NCBI GenBank assembly: GCA_002238965.1
Contig: MPNJ01000010.1
Coordinates: forward strand, 78,938 to 142,937
DNA from: Nitrospinae bacterium bin107
GTDB lineage: Bacteria; UBA8248
DNA length: 64,000 bases
Direction of reading: 5' to 3'
Part shown: piece by piece, positions 43,691 to 52,844 of the stretch
How positions within the stretch are numbered: the first letter of the stretch is position 1
How the letters are laid out: each line of letters starts with the position of its first letter
Position numbers and translations under genes: made by a program
Notes under the pieces: model-generated
The model's database searches: none
The model's input: the letters and a program-made list of their open reading frames with translations, nothing else
Told to the model about the DNA's origin: nothing

Positions 43691-44028
43691 TTTTGTTACG
43701 CTCCATGGTTGGTGATTTAGAAATCGAGTCTTAGAACGCATGAAAACAATGCAACATAGCAATTGAGAATCGGGCAGAATTTCGGAGTGATTTGTTTCGC
43801 CGAAGCTATCATGGCGAATTTTGCTTGTAAAGTTTTCGCATGGTGGAATAAAAAATCACCACTGAGCGCAAAGAGTTTAATATTTCCTCTAAGCTCCGAC
43901 CCCCACACCCCTTAGCCCCGCCCCTGAAACCTGTTAGGATGCGCAATCCGTATCATGATGCATGGAATCGCCCGAAAGCCCGGTTTTTCCTCTCATCTGG
44001 TCATCCACACGCAATCGAGGATATGAGA
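43691..44028. other. Divergent intergenic region before the amidase
   Basis: It separates the minus-strand nuclease-like gene from the plus-strand amidase and must carry both promoters; no clear boxes were identified. The sequence changes from AT-rich to GC-rich across it. No gene is seen. Confidence 0.35.
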
Positions 44029-45447
44029 ATGAGTGCAACTGAAATCTGCGATCTCACGATTGATGATTTGTCGAGAAAAATCGCCGCTGGTGAATTATCG
44101 CCCGTTGAGGTGACCGATGCGCACCTTTCGCGCATCGACGCGCTCAATCCGGCGGTGAACGCGTTTACGACCATTGCGCACGAAAGAGCGCGCGCCGAGG
44201 CGATGACGGCCGAGGAGGAAATCACGGCGGGCAGGCTCCGGGGGCCGCTGCACGGGGTTCCTGTCGGCGTCAAGGACATCATCGACACGGCGGGCGTGCG
44301 CACCACGCAGGGTTCGAGTTTTTACCGCGACAACGTGCCCGCCCAGGACGCCGAGTGCGTCCGGCGGCTCCGCGATGCGGGCGCCGTGATGATCGGCAAG
44401 TGCAACACGGCGGAATTCGCCGCCGAATCGGCGACCAAGAACCCCCACCACGGGGCGTGCCGCAACCCCTGGGACCTCACCCGGGTGCCCGCGGGCTCGA
44501 GCGGCGGCTCGGGCGCCGCGGTCGCAGCAAGAATGGCGCCCGGCGCGCTCGGCACCGACACCGGCGGATCGGTGCGGGGACCGGCAGCGATTTGCGGCGT
44601 GGTGGGCTTAAAGCCGACCTACGGGCGGATCAGCCTGCGCGGCGTATATCCCAATGCGACGAGTCTCGACCATGTGGGACCCTTGACGCGGACGGTGCGC
44701 GATTGCGCGTTGCTGTTTCAGGCGCTCGCGGGCTACGACCCGGACGATCCGTTTTCCGCCGATATCGAAACGCCCGATTTTTCCGCCGACCTGGAAAAGG
44801 GCATCCAGGGAATGCGCTTCATGATTTCGTCTGATTTGATCGACGTCGAGATCGATGCGCCCATCCTGGAGGCGTTCGAGGCGGCGCTCGAGGCGCTGCG
44901 CGGGCTGGGCGCTGAAATCGAGGAAGTCCCCTGCTCCTTCGCGGGGGAGATCAACCCCCACCGCCGCGCCATCGCGGACGCGGAGTTCTACCGCGTGCAC
45001 GGCGAGCGCTATCACAAGGAACCGGAGGGCTACGGGATTCGTCTGCAACAGCGAATCGCGAACGCCGAGAAAACCACGCTGGCGACCTATATCGACGCCA
45101 TCAACCGCCGCAAGGCGCTGACGCGCATGATGCTCGACCTTATGGCCCCTTATGACGCCATGCTCTCGCCCGGCTATCCCTGCCTCGCAGCGCCCGTCGA
45201 GACGACCACGGCGCTCGTGAACGGCAAGGAGATGGACTTCATCGGCCTGGGGCGCAACCTCACGGGCGTGCAGAATTTCTGGGGCTTCCCCGGCCTGATG
45301 GTGCCGACTGGCTTCGATTCCGTCCACGGACTCCCGATGGCGATGCAGATTACGACCCGCCCCGGCGACGAGGCGAGCGGGTTCCGGGTCGGCCACGCAT
45401 ACGAGGAAGCGACGCCCGGATTGCGCGAGCGAAAACCCGAGCTGTAG
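44029..45447 (+). CDS. Amidase-signature family amidase (GatA-like)
   Basis: ATG 44029 lies 8 nt after GAGG; upstream in-frame starts at 43939 and 44023 are less well placed. The 472-residue protein has the Ser-cisSer-Lys triad of amidase-signature enzymes: Lys in HGVPVGVKDIIDTAGVRT, the Gly/Ser-rich RVPAGSSGGSGAAVAARM and the catalytic Ser in LGTDTGGSVRGPAAICGVVG. No gatB or gatC is near, so a role as a free amidase on small amides is more likely than tRNA amidotransfer. It precedes a ferric-type ABC importer and may act on its substrate. Confidence 0.9.
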   Translation: MSATEICDLTIDDLSRKIAAGELSPVEVTDAHLSRIDALNPAVNAFTTIAHERARAEAMTAEEEITAGRLRGPLHGVPVGVKDIIDTAGVRTTQGSSFYRDNVPAQDAECVRRLRDAGAVMIGKCNTAEFAAESATKNPHHGACRNPWDLTRVPAGSSGGSGAAVAARMAPGALGTDTGGSVRGPAAICGVVGLKPTYGRISLRGVYPNATSLDHVGPLTRTVRDCALLFQALAGYDPDDPFSADIETPDFSADLEKGIQGMRFMISSDLIDVEIDAPILEAFEAALEALRGLGAEIEEVPCSFAGEINPHRRAIADAEFYRVHGERYHKEPEGYGIRLQQRIANAEKTTLATYIDAINRRKALTRMMLDLMAPYDAMLSPGYPCLAAPVETTTALVNGKEMDFIGLGRNLTGVQNFWGFPGLMVPTGFDSVHGLPMAMQITTRPGDEASGFRVGHAYEEATPGLRERKPEL

Positions 45448-45733
45448 GGGGGTTGGTTCTGACGAGGAGAGTCGGGGGTTCGTGCGGAAGCGGCCTTCCC
45501 GCTAGAGGCGATATCCCCCGACAAGGATTTTACAACGCAATCTTTAACCCGGTGCAGACTCGTTCGACCCGCCCGGAGATCGTTTGACCCGACCTCCCGA
45601 ACCTGCTCTAATGAACACATATACAAAATTCGGGGTAGCTACAGCGCAACCGCGCCGGAAAGATTCGCAGAGAACGAGTTCTCAACAGACTTGTTCTTAG
45701 GGCTATTCGTTCCACCATCAGGGAGAGACGAAC

Positions 45734-46744
45734 ATGAAACGATTCAGCAAGTCGATTCTCGCGGGTTTGATCATTGCCGGGTTCGTGGCGTTCACGTCCC
45801 ACGCGGCCGTGGCGCAAAAAGCCAACCTCATCTTCTACTCCTCGCTCACCACGGCCGCGCAGGCGACGCTGGTGAAGGGCATCGAAAAGAAATTCCCGGA
45901 CATCAAGGTGCAGTCCATCACGGCGGGCGGCGTGAGCCTCTACCAGCGCTTCGTAGCGGAGCGTTCAGTCGGCAAGGGCAAGATCGATCTGCTGCACTTC
46001 AGCTACACGCCGGGCTGGTACGACCTCGCCAAGAGAGGCTACGTGAAGAACGTCACGCAGTTCCCCGAAGCCAAGAAATTCCCGGCCTGGGGCAAGGACG
46101 AAAAAGCCCAGTGGGTGGGGCTGCGCGCGCCGACGCTGCAGGTCATCTACAACACCGACAACGTGAAGCCCGGCGAGGCGCCGACGAGCTTTGCCGAACT
46201 GACGGGGCCCAAATGGAAGAACCGCCTCGTGCTCGTGGACCCGTTCCAGTCCGCCGGTCTGTGGGATTTCTTCTACGGCGCGGATGGTTTCGGCGAGAAA
46301 TACATCAAGGGCCTGCTCTATAACGGCGCGCTGGTGCAGTCGCGCATGGGCGCCTCCACCGAGCGCGTCGCCACGGGCGAGCGCGACGTGACGATGGTGT
46401 TCGAATACATCGCCATCCGGCGCATCAACAAGGGCGCCAAGATCAAGATCGCCAAGATGAAGGAAGGCACGCCGGTCATCCCGGCTTCATTCGGCATGGT
46501 GAAAGACGGCCCGAACCCCAAGAACGCGGAGCGGGTGTACCGCTGGATCCTCTCCAAGGAAGGCCAGACGGTCATCACCCAGAACGTGAAAATCAACTCC
46601 GCGCGCTCGGACGTGCCGCACGTGAAGGGCATCCCTTTTCCCTTCACGCCGCTGTATGCGAACTGGGAGAAGGTGTTCAAGGACCAGAAGAAATACCGCT
46701 CCTTCATGACCAAGCACATTCGTGAAGCGAAGAGAAAGAAATAA
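45734..46744 (+). CDS. ABC importer substrate-binding protein, ferric/AfuA type
   Basis: ATG 45734 follows AGGGAGAG. The 336-residue product has a Sec signal (MKRFSKSILAGLIIAGFVAF, cleaved near AAVAQKA). The mature part begins ANLIFYSSLTTAAQATLVKG, the family strand-helix also seen in FutA/FbpA, followed by a LLHFSYTPGWYDLAKRGY region, APTLQVIYNTDNVKPGE and VFEYIAIRRINKGAKI. The tyrosine pair that binds Fe(III) in true ferric-binding proteins is not obvious to me. The linked amidase and MmgE/PrpD genes suggest an organic substrate instead. Confidence 0.85.
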   Translation: MKRFSKSILAGLIIAGFVAFTSHAAVAQKANLIFYSSLTTAAQATLVKGIEKKFPDIKVQSITAGGVSLYQRFVAERSVGKGKIDLLHFSYTPGWYDLAKRGYVKNVTQFPEAKKFPAWGKDEKAQWVGLRAPTLQVIYNTDNVKPGEAPTSFAELTGPKWKNRLVLVDPFQSAGLWDFFYGADGFGEKYIKGLLYNGALVQSRMGASTERVATGERDVTMVFEYIAIRRINKGAKIKIAKMKEGTPVIPASFGMVKDGPNPKNAERVYRWILSKEGQTVITQNVKINSARSDVPHVKGIPFPFTPLYANWEKVFKDQKKYRSFMTKHIREAKRKK

Positions 46745-46760
46745 CCGGTTTCTGACCGGT
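46744..46760 (+). promoter_or_regulatory. Short palindrome after the ferric-type binding protein
   Basis: ACCGGT (46744-46749) pairs with ACCGGT (46755-46760) around a 5-nt loop in the gap between the binding protein and permease genes. It is much weaker than the other post-binding-protein hairpins. Confidence 0.3.
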
Positions 46761-46762
46761 CG

Positions 46763-48487
46763 ATGACTGAGATGCGTCCCCGTTCGTTTGCCATGTTCAG
46801 GCTGCCAAGCACCGTTCGGGTACTCGAATGGGGATGTCTTCTCGTCATCGGCTTCGTCGTGCTGTACCCGCTGTTCTGGCTGGTGGTGGGCAGCTTCAGA
46901 CCCGACCCGATAAGCTCGGACTTCACCCTCGACGCCTACTTCGCCATCTTCGAGGCGGAGTACATGGGCGAGGTGCTGTGGAACACCGCCGTCATGTCGG
47001 CCGGGGTGACGAGTCTGTCCGTACTCATCGGCGTTCCGCTCGCCTGGATCGTCGGGCGCACCGACACGCCGCTCAGAAACTACATCAACATGATAGCGAT
47101 TCTGCCCTTCATCATGCCGCCCGTCGTTGTGGCGGTGGCCTGGGCCTATCTCGGCACGCCGCGCGTCGGCTTCGTCAACCTGTTCTGGAAGTGGCTGGCC
47201 GGCACGAAGGAGCCGCTGTTCGACATATTCACCATGGGCGGACTCATCTTCGTGATGGCGCTCTCCTTAGCGCCCTACGTGTTCATCTTCACGGTCACGG
47301 CGTTCAAGAACATGGACCCGACGCTTGAGAATGCCGCCCACGTGAGCGGCGCGAACCAGTGGAAGACGACGCTCCGGATCACGCTGCCGATGGCGGCGCC
47401 GGCCATCCTCTCCGGCGCGCTGCTCACGTTCATCCAGTCGCTGGAGGTCTTCGCCATACCGGCGACCATCGGCGTCTCGGGCGGCATATACGTGTTCTCG
47501 ACCCAGCTCTGGCGCATGATGCTCGGCATCCCGCCGAACTTCTCGCACGCCGCAGCCATGTCGATCCCCATCCTGCTGGTTTGCGGGCTGGCGCTTTGGG
47601 GCCAGACCAGGGCGCTGGGCCGAAGCGCCAGATACACCACGGTCGCTGGCAAGAGCTTCCGGCCGCGGCTCGTGGAACTGGGGCCGTGGAAATACGTCGC
47701 GCTGGCCTTCGCCTCCTTCTACCTTCTGGTTTCGGCGATCCTGCCCGTGCTGACGCTGATCTACGGCACGTTCATCTCCAACCGCGGACGCCCGCCGACC
47801 TTTGAATACCTCACGCTGGGCCACATCCATGAGATCATCACCGGCGACGGGGGCGCGGTCATCCTGCGCTCCATCCAGAACAGCCTGTTCCTGAGTTTCA
47901 TGGGCGCGACTATCGGCATCGCGCTCTCCGCCGTGGTCGCCTATTTCGTGGTCCGCAGCACCTGGAAGGGCCGGGGAACGCTCGATTTTCTGGCGCTCAT
48001 TCCGGTGGCGATTCCGGGCGCGGTCATCGCCCTCGCCATGCTCTGGGCCTACATCCGCGAACCGTTCAACCTGTACCACACGCTGTGGATCATCCTGATC
48101 GCATACATCACGCGCTTCCTGCCCTTCGGCGTGCGGTCGGTTTCGAATTCCATCACGCAGATCCATGAGGAGCTGGAGCGGGCCGCCGCCGTGAGCGGCG
48201 CGAACTGGGGCGTCGTCTTCTGGAAAATCCTGGTGCCCCTGGCCATGCCGGGCATCGTCGCCGGCTGGATCATCCTTTTCGTATCGATGATGCGCGAACT
48301 CTCCGCCTCGATCATGCTGTTCAGCTCGAACAAGGAGGTGATCAGCACGATCCTCATCCAGCTCTACGACGAGGGGCTCTTCTCGCACGTGTGCATCCTC
48401 TCGCTCATCATTGTTATCCTGTCGCTGGGTTCGGTGGCGATGGTGCGCTGGCTCACGAAACAAAAAGACGTGGAGGGCCTCACCTGA
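46763..48487 (+). CDS. ABC importer permease, fused double unit (AfuB/FbpB type)
   Basis: The 574-residue membrane protein has about twelve spans arranged as two six-span permease units in one chain, the usual state for ferric-type importers. Each unit carries an EAA-like loop: DPTLENAAHVSGANQWKTTL in the first and HEELERAAAVSGANWGVVFW in the second. The N-terminal LEWGCLLVIGFVVLYPLFWL is the first span. ATG 46763 is taken as the start; ATG 46772 is possible. Its TGA overlaps the ATPase start by 1 nt. Confidence 0.92.
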   Translation: MTEMRPRSFAMFRLPSTVRVLEWGCLLVIGFVVLYPLFWLVVGSFRPDPISSDFTLDAYFAIFEAEYMGEVLWNTAVMSAGVTSLSVLIGVPLAWIVGRTDTPLRNYINMIAILPFIMPPVVVAVAWAYLGTPRVGFVNLFWKWLAGTKEPLFDIFTMGGLIFVMALSLAPYVFIFTVTAFKNMDPTLENAAHVSGANQWKTTLRITLPMAAPAILSGALLTFIQSLEVFAIPATIGVSGGIYVFSTQLWRMMLGIPPNFSHAAAMSIPILLVCGLALWGQTRALGRSARYTTVAGKSFRPRLVELGPWKYVALAFASFYLLVSAILPVLTLIYGTFISNRGRPPTFEYLTLGHIHEIITGDGGAVILRSIQNSLFLSFMGATIGIALSAVVAYFVVRSTWKGRGTLDFLALIPVAIPGAVIALAMLWAYIREPFNLYHTLWIILIAYITRFLPFGVRSVSNSITQIHEELERAAAVSGANWGVVFWKILVPLAMPGIVAGWIILFVSMMRELSASIMLFSSNKEVISTILIQLYDEGLFSHVCILSLIIVILSLGSVAMVRWLTKQKDVEGLT

Positions 48488-49584
48488 TGCAGAACGTACG
48501 GGTCGAGAAACTGGTGAAGCGATTCGGCGAGGTGGTCGCCGTCGCCGGGATTTCCTTCGAGGTGCCCAAGGGCAAGCTGCTGACCCTGCTGGGGCCGAGC
48601 GGCTGCGGCAAGACGACCACCCTGAACATCATCGCCGGTTTCGAAACCCCCGACGACGGCGACGTGCACGTCGGCGAGCGGCTGATATCGAGCGCGTCTG
48701 AAAGCGTGCTGGTGCCCGCACACAAGCGAAACCTGGGCATGGTATTTCAATCCTACGGGCTTTGGCCGCACCTGCGGGTGCGTGACAACGTCGCCTTCGG
48801 CCTGCAGATGCGGAATACGCCCAAAAACGAAATCGCAGGCGCCGTGGAGCGCGCCCTGGGCCTGGTGCGGCTCGACGGCCTGGGGGAGCGCTACCCCTCG
48901 CAGCTCTCCGGCGGCCAGCAGCAGCGCGTCGCCTTCGCCCGCGCGCTGGTGTACGAACCCGACGTGCTGCTCCTCGACGAACCCCTATCGAACCTCGATG
49001 CGGCGCTGCGCGAGGAAATGCGCCTGGAGCTCAAGGAACTGCAAACCGAATCCGGCATCACCACCATATTCGTCACACACGACCAGGTGGAGGCGATGGT
49101 GATGAGCGACATCATCGTGGTGATGAACGAGGGGCGCATCGAACAGATGGGTTCGCCGAGCGACATCTACCAGCACCCCGCCAACCAGTTCGTCGCCGGT
49201 TTCGTCGGCATCTCGAACTTCCTGGAAGGCGAGGTCGTCGCCACAGGCGCGAGCGAGGCGCAGACGGCGGTGAAGGTCGGCGAGGTGCCGCTGCTCTGCA
49301 AGAGCACAGGCGTATCGGAAGGCTCAAAGGTGCTGCTCTCGATCCGGCCCGAGGATTGCGTTGCGAGCCTGGAGGCGCCTCCAGAAGGAACTCCGAACGT
49401 CATCGAGTGCAGCGTTGAGAAGGCGGTGTATATGGGCGGCGTGCTGGAGCTTTGGCTGAACGCCGCCGACCAGAAAATCCGCGTGCACGGACACCGGCTT
49501 CCGCTGCTCGAATCAGGCGCGAGCGTTTACGTTTCCATCGATCCCGCTTCGATCAACGCGATTAAAGGTAGTTCTTTGTCATAA
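48487..49584 (+). CDS. ABC importer ATPase (AfuC/PotA-like)
   Basis: ATG 48487 shares its A with the permease stop, a TGATG overlap, which fixes the start. The 365-residue protein has Walker A LLGPSGCGKTTTLNI, Q-loop VFQSYGLWPHLRVRDNVAFG, signature LSGGQQQRVAFARAL, Walker B VLLLDEPLSNLDAALRE and H-loop TIFVTHDQVEAMVMSD. A TOBE domain covers roughly residues 265-360. It completes the binding protein-permease-ATPase set. Confidence 0.93.
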   Translation: MQNVRVEKLVKRFGEVVAVAGISFEVPKGKLLTLLGPSGCGKTTTLNIIAGFETPDDGDVHVGERLISSASESVLVPAHKRNLGMVFQSYGLWPHLRVRDNVAFGLQMRNTPKNEIAGAVERALGLVRLDGLGERYPSQLSGGQQQRVAFARALVYEPDVLLLDEPLSNLDAALREEMRLELKELQTESGITTIFVTHDQVEAMVMSDIIVVMNEGRIEQMGSPSDIYQHPANQFVAGFVGISNFLEGEVVATGASEAQTAVKVGEVPLLCKSTGVSEGSKVLLSIRPEDCVASLEAPPEGTPNVIECSVEKAVYMGGVLELWLNAADQKIRVHGHRLPLLESGASVYVSIDPASINAIKGSSLS

Positions 49585-49648
49585 AGGCGCCAGGAAAACT
49601 TTCTTAAGAGTTGAATGGGCCTGAAGTTCCTGAACGAGGAGACGCGAC

Positions 49649-51043
49649 ATGGGCGTTACCGAACGGATGGCGGAATTCATCGTCGAGACGAAGTGGGCGG
49701 ATTTCCCGGCGCTTGCGATCGAGCGCGCGAAGAAGGCGGCGGTCGACACCGTGGGCGTGACGCTCGCGGGCGTGAACGAGCCCGTGGGGCGAATCGTGGC
49801 CGATTTCGCGCGGAATATGGGCGGCGCGCCCGAGGCGAGCATCATCGGCTCAGGCGAGCGCGCCGCGGCGCCTCTGGCCGCCCTCGTCAACGGGGCCATG
49901 GGCCACGCGCTCGACTTCGACGATTCGAGCTACCTGCTGAGCGGCCACCCGAGCGTCGTCGTCCTGCCCGCCGTACTGGCGCAAGGGGAGAAGCAGGGCG
50001 CGTCGGGCCGCGAGGTATTAGAGGCCTTCATCATCGGCTACGAGATATCGACCAAGCTGGGGCTGGGGATGAATCCCGAACACTACGGCGCGGGCTGGCA
50101 TTCCACCTGCACGCTCGGCACGCTGGGCGCTGCGGCGGCCGCGGCCCACCTGCGGGGGTTCGACGTGGAAACGACGCGCCACGCGCTCGGCATCGCGGCG
50201 TCGCACGCTTCGGGCGTTCACGCCAACTTCGGCACGATGACGAAGCCCCTGCACGCAGGCCTCGCGCCCGAGGCGGGACTTCGCGCGGCGGAACTCGCGG
50301 CGGCGGGCCTCACGGCGAACACGACGATACTGGAAGCCCCGCGCGGATTCCTCCAAGTATACGCGGGCGGCGGCGCGCCGGATGGCGACGGGATCGCCCA
50401 AAGCCTGGGAAAACCCTATTCGCTCGCCGATCCCGGCATGAACATGAAGCCCTACCCGTGCTGCCTCTCGACCCACCCGGCGGTGGACGCGCTCTACGAC
50501 CTGGTGGAGGAGGCGGGCATCACGGCGGCGGACGTCGCGCGCATCGAGGTCTCCCTGCTCGAAATCTCCACCCAGGTGCTTCGCTACCACGCGCCGCAGA
50601 CGGGGCTGGAGGGGAAGTTCTCCATCGAATACTGCCTCGCGCGCATGCTCCTGGAGGGGGACCTGCGCCTCGAGACCTTCACGGACGAGGCGGTGCGCGA
50701 ACCCCTGCTCCAGGACTGGATGAAGAAAATCCACGTCACGGCGGACGACATGGGCTGGCGGCCCGGAGAGCGCCGCCCGAGCGAGGTGCGCGTTTGCCTG
50801 AACGACGGGCGCGTCCTCAAAAAGAGAACGGACGTCTCGCGCGGCTGCGCGCTCTGGCCGATGGAGGATGCGAAGATACGCTCCAAGTTCCGTGATTGCG
50901 CGAAAACCACTCTCGCGGCCGATGAATACGAGGAAGTGCTCGCGCTTCTGGAATCTTTCGAGACGCAGCCCGAAATCGATTCCCTGATGGCGCTTCTGGG
51001 CGGTGCGGGCGCGCGGGAGCAGCCCGTGGGCCGGACGGCATGA
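49649..51043 (+). CDS. MmgE/PrpD-family protein
   Basis: The 464-residue protein starts at ATG 49649, behind GAGGAG, 64 nt after the ATPase gene. It has the family's helical fold marks AVDTVGVTLAGVNEPVGRIV, NGAMGHALDFDDSSYLLSGH, SGREVLEAFIIGYEISTKLG, ALGIAASHASGVHANFGTM and MNMKPYPCCLSTHPAVDALY. Known members are 2-methylcitrate, aconitate or iminodisuccinate-related enzymes acting on hydroxy- or amino-dicarboxylic acids. Its linkage to the importer suggests the transported compound, or its amidase product, is a polar carboxylate; this is inference. Confidence 0.88.
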   Translation: MGVTERMAEFIVETKWADFPALAIERAKKAAVDTVGVTLAGVNEPVGRIVADFARNMGGAPEASIIGSGERAAAPLAALVNGAMGHALDFDDSSYLLSGHPSVVVLPAVLAQGEKQGASGREVLEAFIIGYEISTKLGLGMNPEHYGAGWHSTCTLGTLGAAAAAAHLRGFDVETTRHALGIAASHASGVHANFGTMTKPLHAGLAPEAGLRAAELAAAGLTANTTILEAPRGFLQVYAGGGAPDGDGIAQSLGKPYSLADPGMNMKPYPCCLSTHPAVDALYDLVEEAGITAADVARIEVSLLEISTQVLRYHAPQTGLEGKFSIEYCLARMLLEGDLRLETFTDEAVREPLLQDWMKKIHVTADDMGWRPGERRPSEVRVCLNDGRVLKKRTDVSRGCALWPMEDAKIRSKFRDCAKTTLAADEYEEVLALLESFETQPEIDSLMALLGGAGAREQPVGRTA

Positions 51044-51074
51044 GAACCCCGGAGTCTTCGTAACGACTCGGGGC

Positions 51075-51644
51075 CTAGCGGTGCAATCGCTCGCACCGCG
51101 CAATCGCCGCGGACAGCTTCTCCTGAGGCTCCGTCCCGATGTTCACCGCGAACTTGAGGCCGGAGAGTTTCTGGATGCACTCCTCATAGGGGAGATTCCG
51201 GAAAAACACGGCGAAGCGCTCGCATCCGTCCGCGTTGCCGTCGAAGCTGTATCCGGTGATCGTCTCATCCTCGTCGGCTTCCGCCTTGATCGTGCAGTGG
51301 TGGAGCACCGTTCTCTCCACCTGATGCGTTTCGCACACTCTCCTCACTTCGCGGCGGCCCCGGGGATGGAACACGATCTCATCCCGGCATACGGTCTCCG
51401 GCACCAGGTAGGTGAAGGCTTTCCTGTGGTCCCAGGTGTAGACCTTGCGGCCGCCGAGGGCGACATCGCTCTCCGGATACCCTATCTTCTCGACGAGCGC
51501 CTCGACGGGCGCGCCCACCATGGAGGCCAATCCCTCCCTCAAAACACCCAGGGTGGGAAACGTCTGGACCGCGCAGCCGGATAGAATGAGAACGAGCGTG
51601 AGTGAGATGAAGCGTCTGAGCCCGCTGACGGTGCGGCGAGGCAT
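51075..51644 (-). CDS. Hypothetical lipoprotein
   Basis: ATG 51644 follows GGAGG at 10 nt, and the 189-residue product begins MPRRTVSGLRRFISLTLVLI with a lipobox LSGC at residues 20-23, so it should be lipidated on cysteine and anchored in the envelope. The mature part contains LVEKIGYPESDVALGGRKVY, TWDHRK, an HHCTIKAEADEDETITGYSF strand and two further cysteines in DGCERFAVFF and EECIQKL. The first block resembles the SmpA/OmlA-like pattern of small envelope proteins, which I cannot confirm. The gene is convergent with MmgE/PrpD. Confidence 0.72.
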   Translation of the reverse strand: MPRRTVSGLRRFISLTLVLILSGCAVQTFPTLGVLREGLASMVGAPVEALVEKIGYPESDVALGGRKVYTWDHRKAFTYLVPETVCRDEIVFHPRGRREVRRVCETHQVERTVLHHCTIKAEADEDETITGYSFDGNADGCERFAVFFRNLPYEECIQKLSGLKFAVNIGTEPQEKLSAAIARCERLHR

Positions 51645-51902
51645 GGCGGAAATTCCTCCGAGAACTCTTGAGTCAAGCGGCATCTTACGAAATGAATAAT
51701 ACCACAATCTTGAACCGTCGATTCGCCCGAGAGCGCGCTCGGGCTTTCCCGTGCGAAAAGCGGGCGGATTCTATAGAATGGGCGAAATCCGGCGTTGCTT
51801 GTGACAAGGGTTCCAGAACATTCCGGCTGTTCCTGACTGGAAGGGTCGCCCCGCGCATTCTCTACGCTGTGTCGGGGGAAAATACGGAAGGAGGAGTATC
51901 AA

Positions 51903-52307
51903 ATGCCGTTTTACAGAGTATCCGAGATGGCCGAATCGCACGTGGCCGCCCAGCCCATGGGCCGCTTCAAGGGACTGGCGGGCGAGTTGATGAAGGTGGG
52001 CTTCGTCACTTATCCCCAGGGCAAGATGTCGCGGCCCCACTACCACCCGAACGAGGAGCAGTTCCTCTTCATGCTGGAGGGCAGGCAGTGGATGATCGTA
52101 GGCGATGAGGAGGGCCTGGTCGTCGCGGGCGACCTCGTCCACATCCCACGGGGAGCGAAGCACGGCGGCGTCATCATCGACGAGGTGCGCATGTTCACCG
52201 CCAAGAGTCCTTCGGGCGACGGCAGCCTCGATCAGGATCACAACGATGCGGAAGACGCCGAAGCGATCGTCCGCCGCCTGGAGGAAAAACTGCGCGAATT
52301 CAGCTAA
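51903..52307 (+). CDS. Cupin protein (tandem copy 1)
   Basis: The 134-residue protein starts at ATG 51903 behind AAGGAGGAG. The cupin core is GELMKVGFVTYPQGKMSRPH, then PHYHPNEEQFLFMLEGRQWM (His-x-His...Glu) and DLVHIPRGAKHGGVI giving the last His. A charged C-terminal helix follows (EDAEAIVRRLEEKLREF). The metal-binding residues are intact. It shares its N-terminal MPFY..SEM and most of the core with the next gene, so the two are tandem duplicates separated by 88 bp. The substrate is unknown. Confidence 0.85.
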   Translation: MPFYRVSEMAESHVAAQPMGRFKGLAGELMKVGFVTYPQGKMSRPHYHPNEEQFLFMLEGRQWMIVGDEEGLVVAGDLVHIPRGAKHGGVIIDEVRMFTAKSPSGDGSLDQDHNDAEDAEAIVRRLEEKLREFS

Positions 52308-52395
52308 CAGGGCCGTTCGGACGTTCATTTTCCCGAGCGGCCGGCGGTCTCTTGAATGAGAAAAATCACGAATACATATGAGGGAGGAAGCGAGA

Positions 52396-52806
52396 ATGCC
52401 GTTTTACAAGATTTCCGAGATGGAAGAGGTTCGCGCCGCGATATCGCCCGCGACCGCCAAGACGGTGCCCGGCGAACTGATGAAGGTGGGCGTCGTGACT
52501 TACCTCGAGGGCGAGGGCGCGACTCCACACTACCACCCCAACGAGGAGCAGTTCTACCTCGTGCTCGAAGGCAGGCGCTACGTGATCGTGGGCGATGAGG
52601 AGCGCATCGTCGAGCCGGGCGACCTCGTCCACATCCCCCGGAACACGCGCCACGGCGGACGCACCATCGGGGAGAAGTCCGTATTCTTCGTCGTGAAAAG
52701 CCCCTGCGGCGACGGCGACCTGGCGCAGGACTACAACCCGGCGGACGACGCGGCCGAGGTGGTCGACCGGCTCGAGAGAAAGCTGGATGAACTGAGCGGG
52801 GAATAA
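52396..52806 (+). CDS. Cupin protein (tandem copy 2)
   Basis: ATG 52396 follows GGGAGGAAG; an in-frame ATG at 52378 overlaps that site. The 136-residue product parallels its upstream copy: MPFYKISEMEEVRAAI, GELMKVGVVTYLEGEGATPH, PHYHPNEEQFYLVLEGRRYV, DLVHIPRNTRHGGRT and a final helix EVVDRLERKLDELSGE. The metal ligands are conserved in both copies, whereas the strands that line the pocket differ, suggesting related but distinct ligands. Confidence 0.85.
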   Translation: MPFYKISEMEEVRAAISPATAKTVPGELMKVGVVTYLEGEGATPHYHPNEEQFYLVLEGRRYVIVGDEERIVEPGDLVHIPRNTRHGGRTIGEKSVFFVVKSPCGDGDLAQDYNPADDAAEVVDRLERKLDELSGE

Positions 52807-52844
52807 CAGGCCGTTGCCGGATGCGCCCTTTATAAGCGTTCTCC

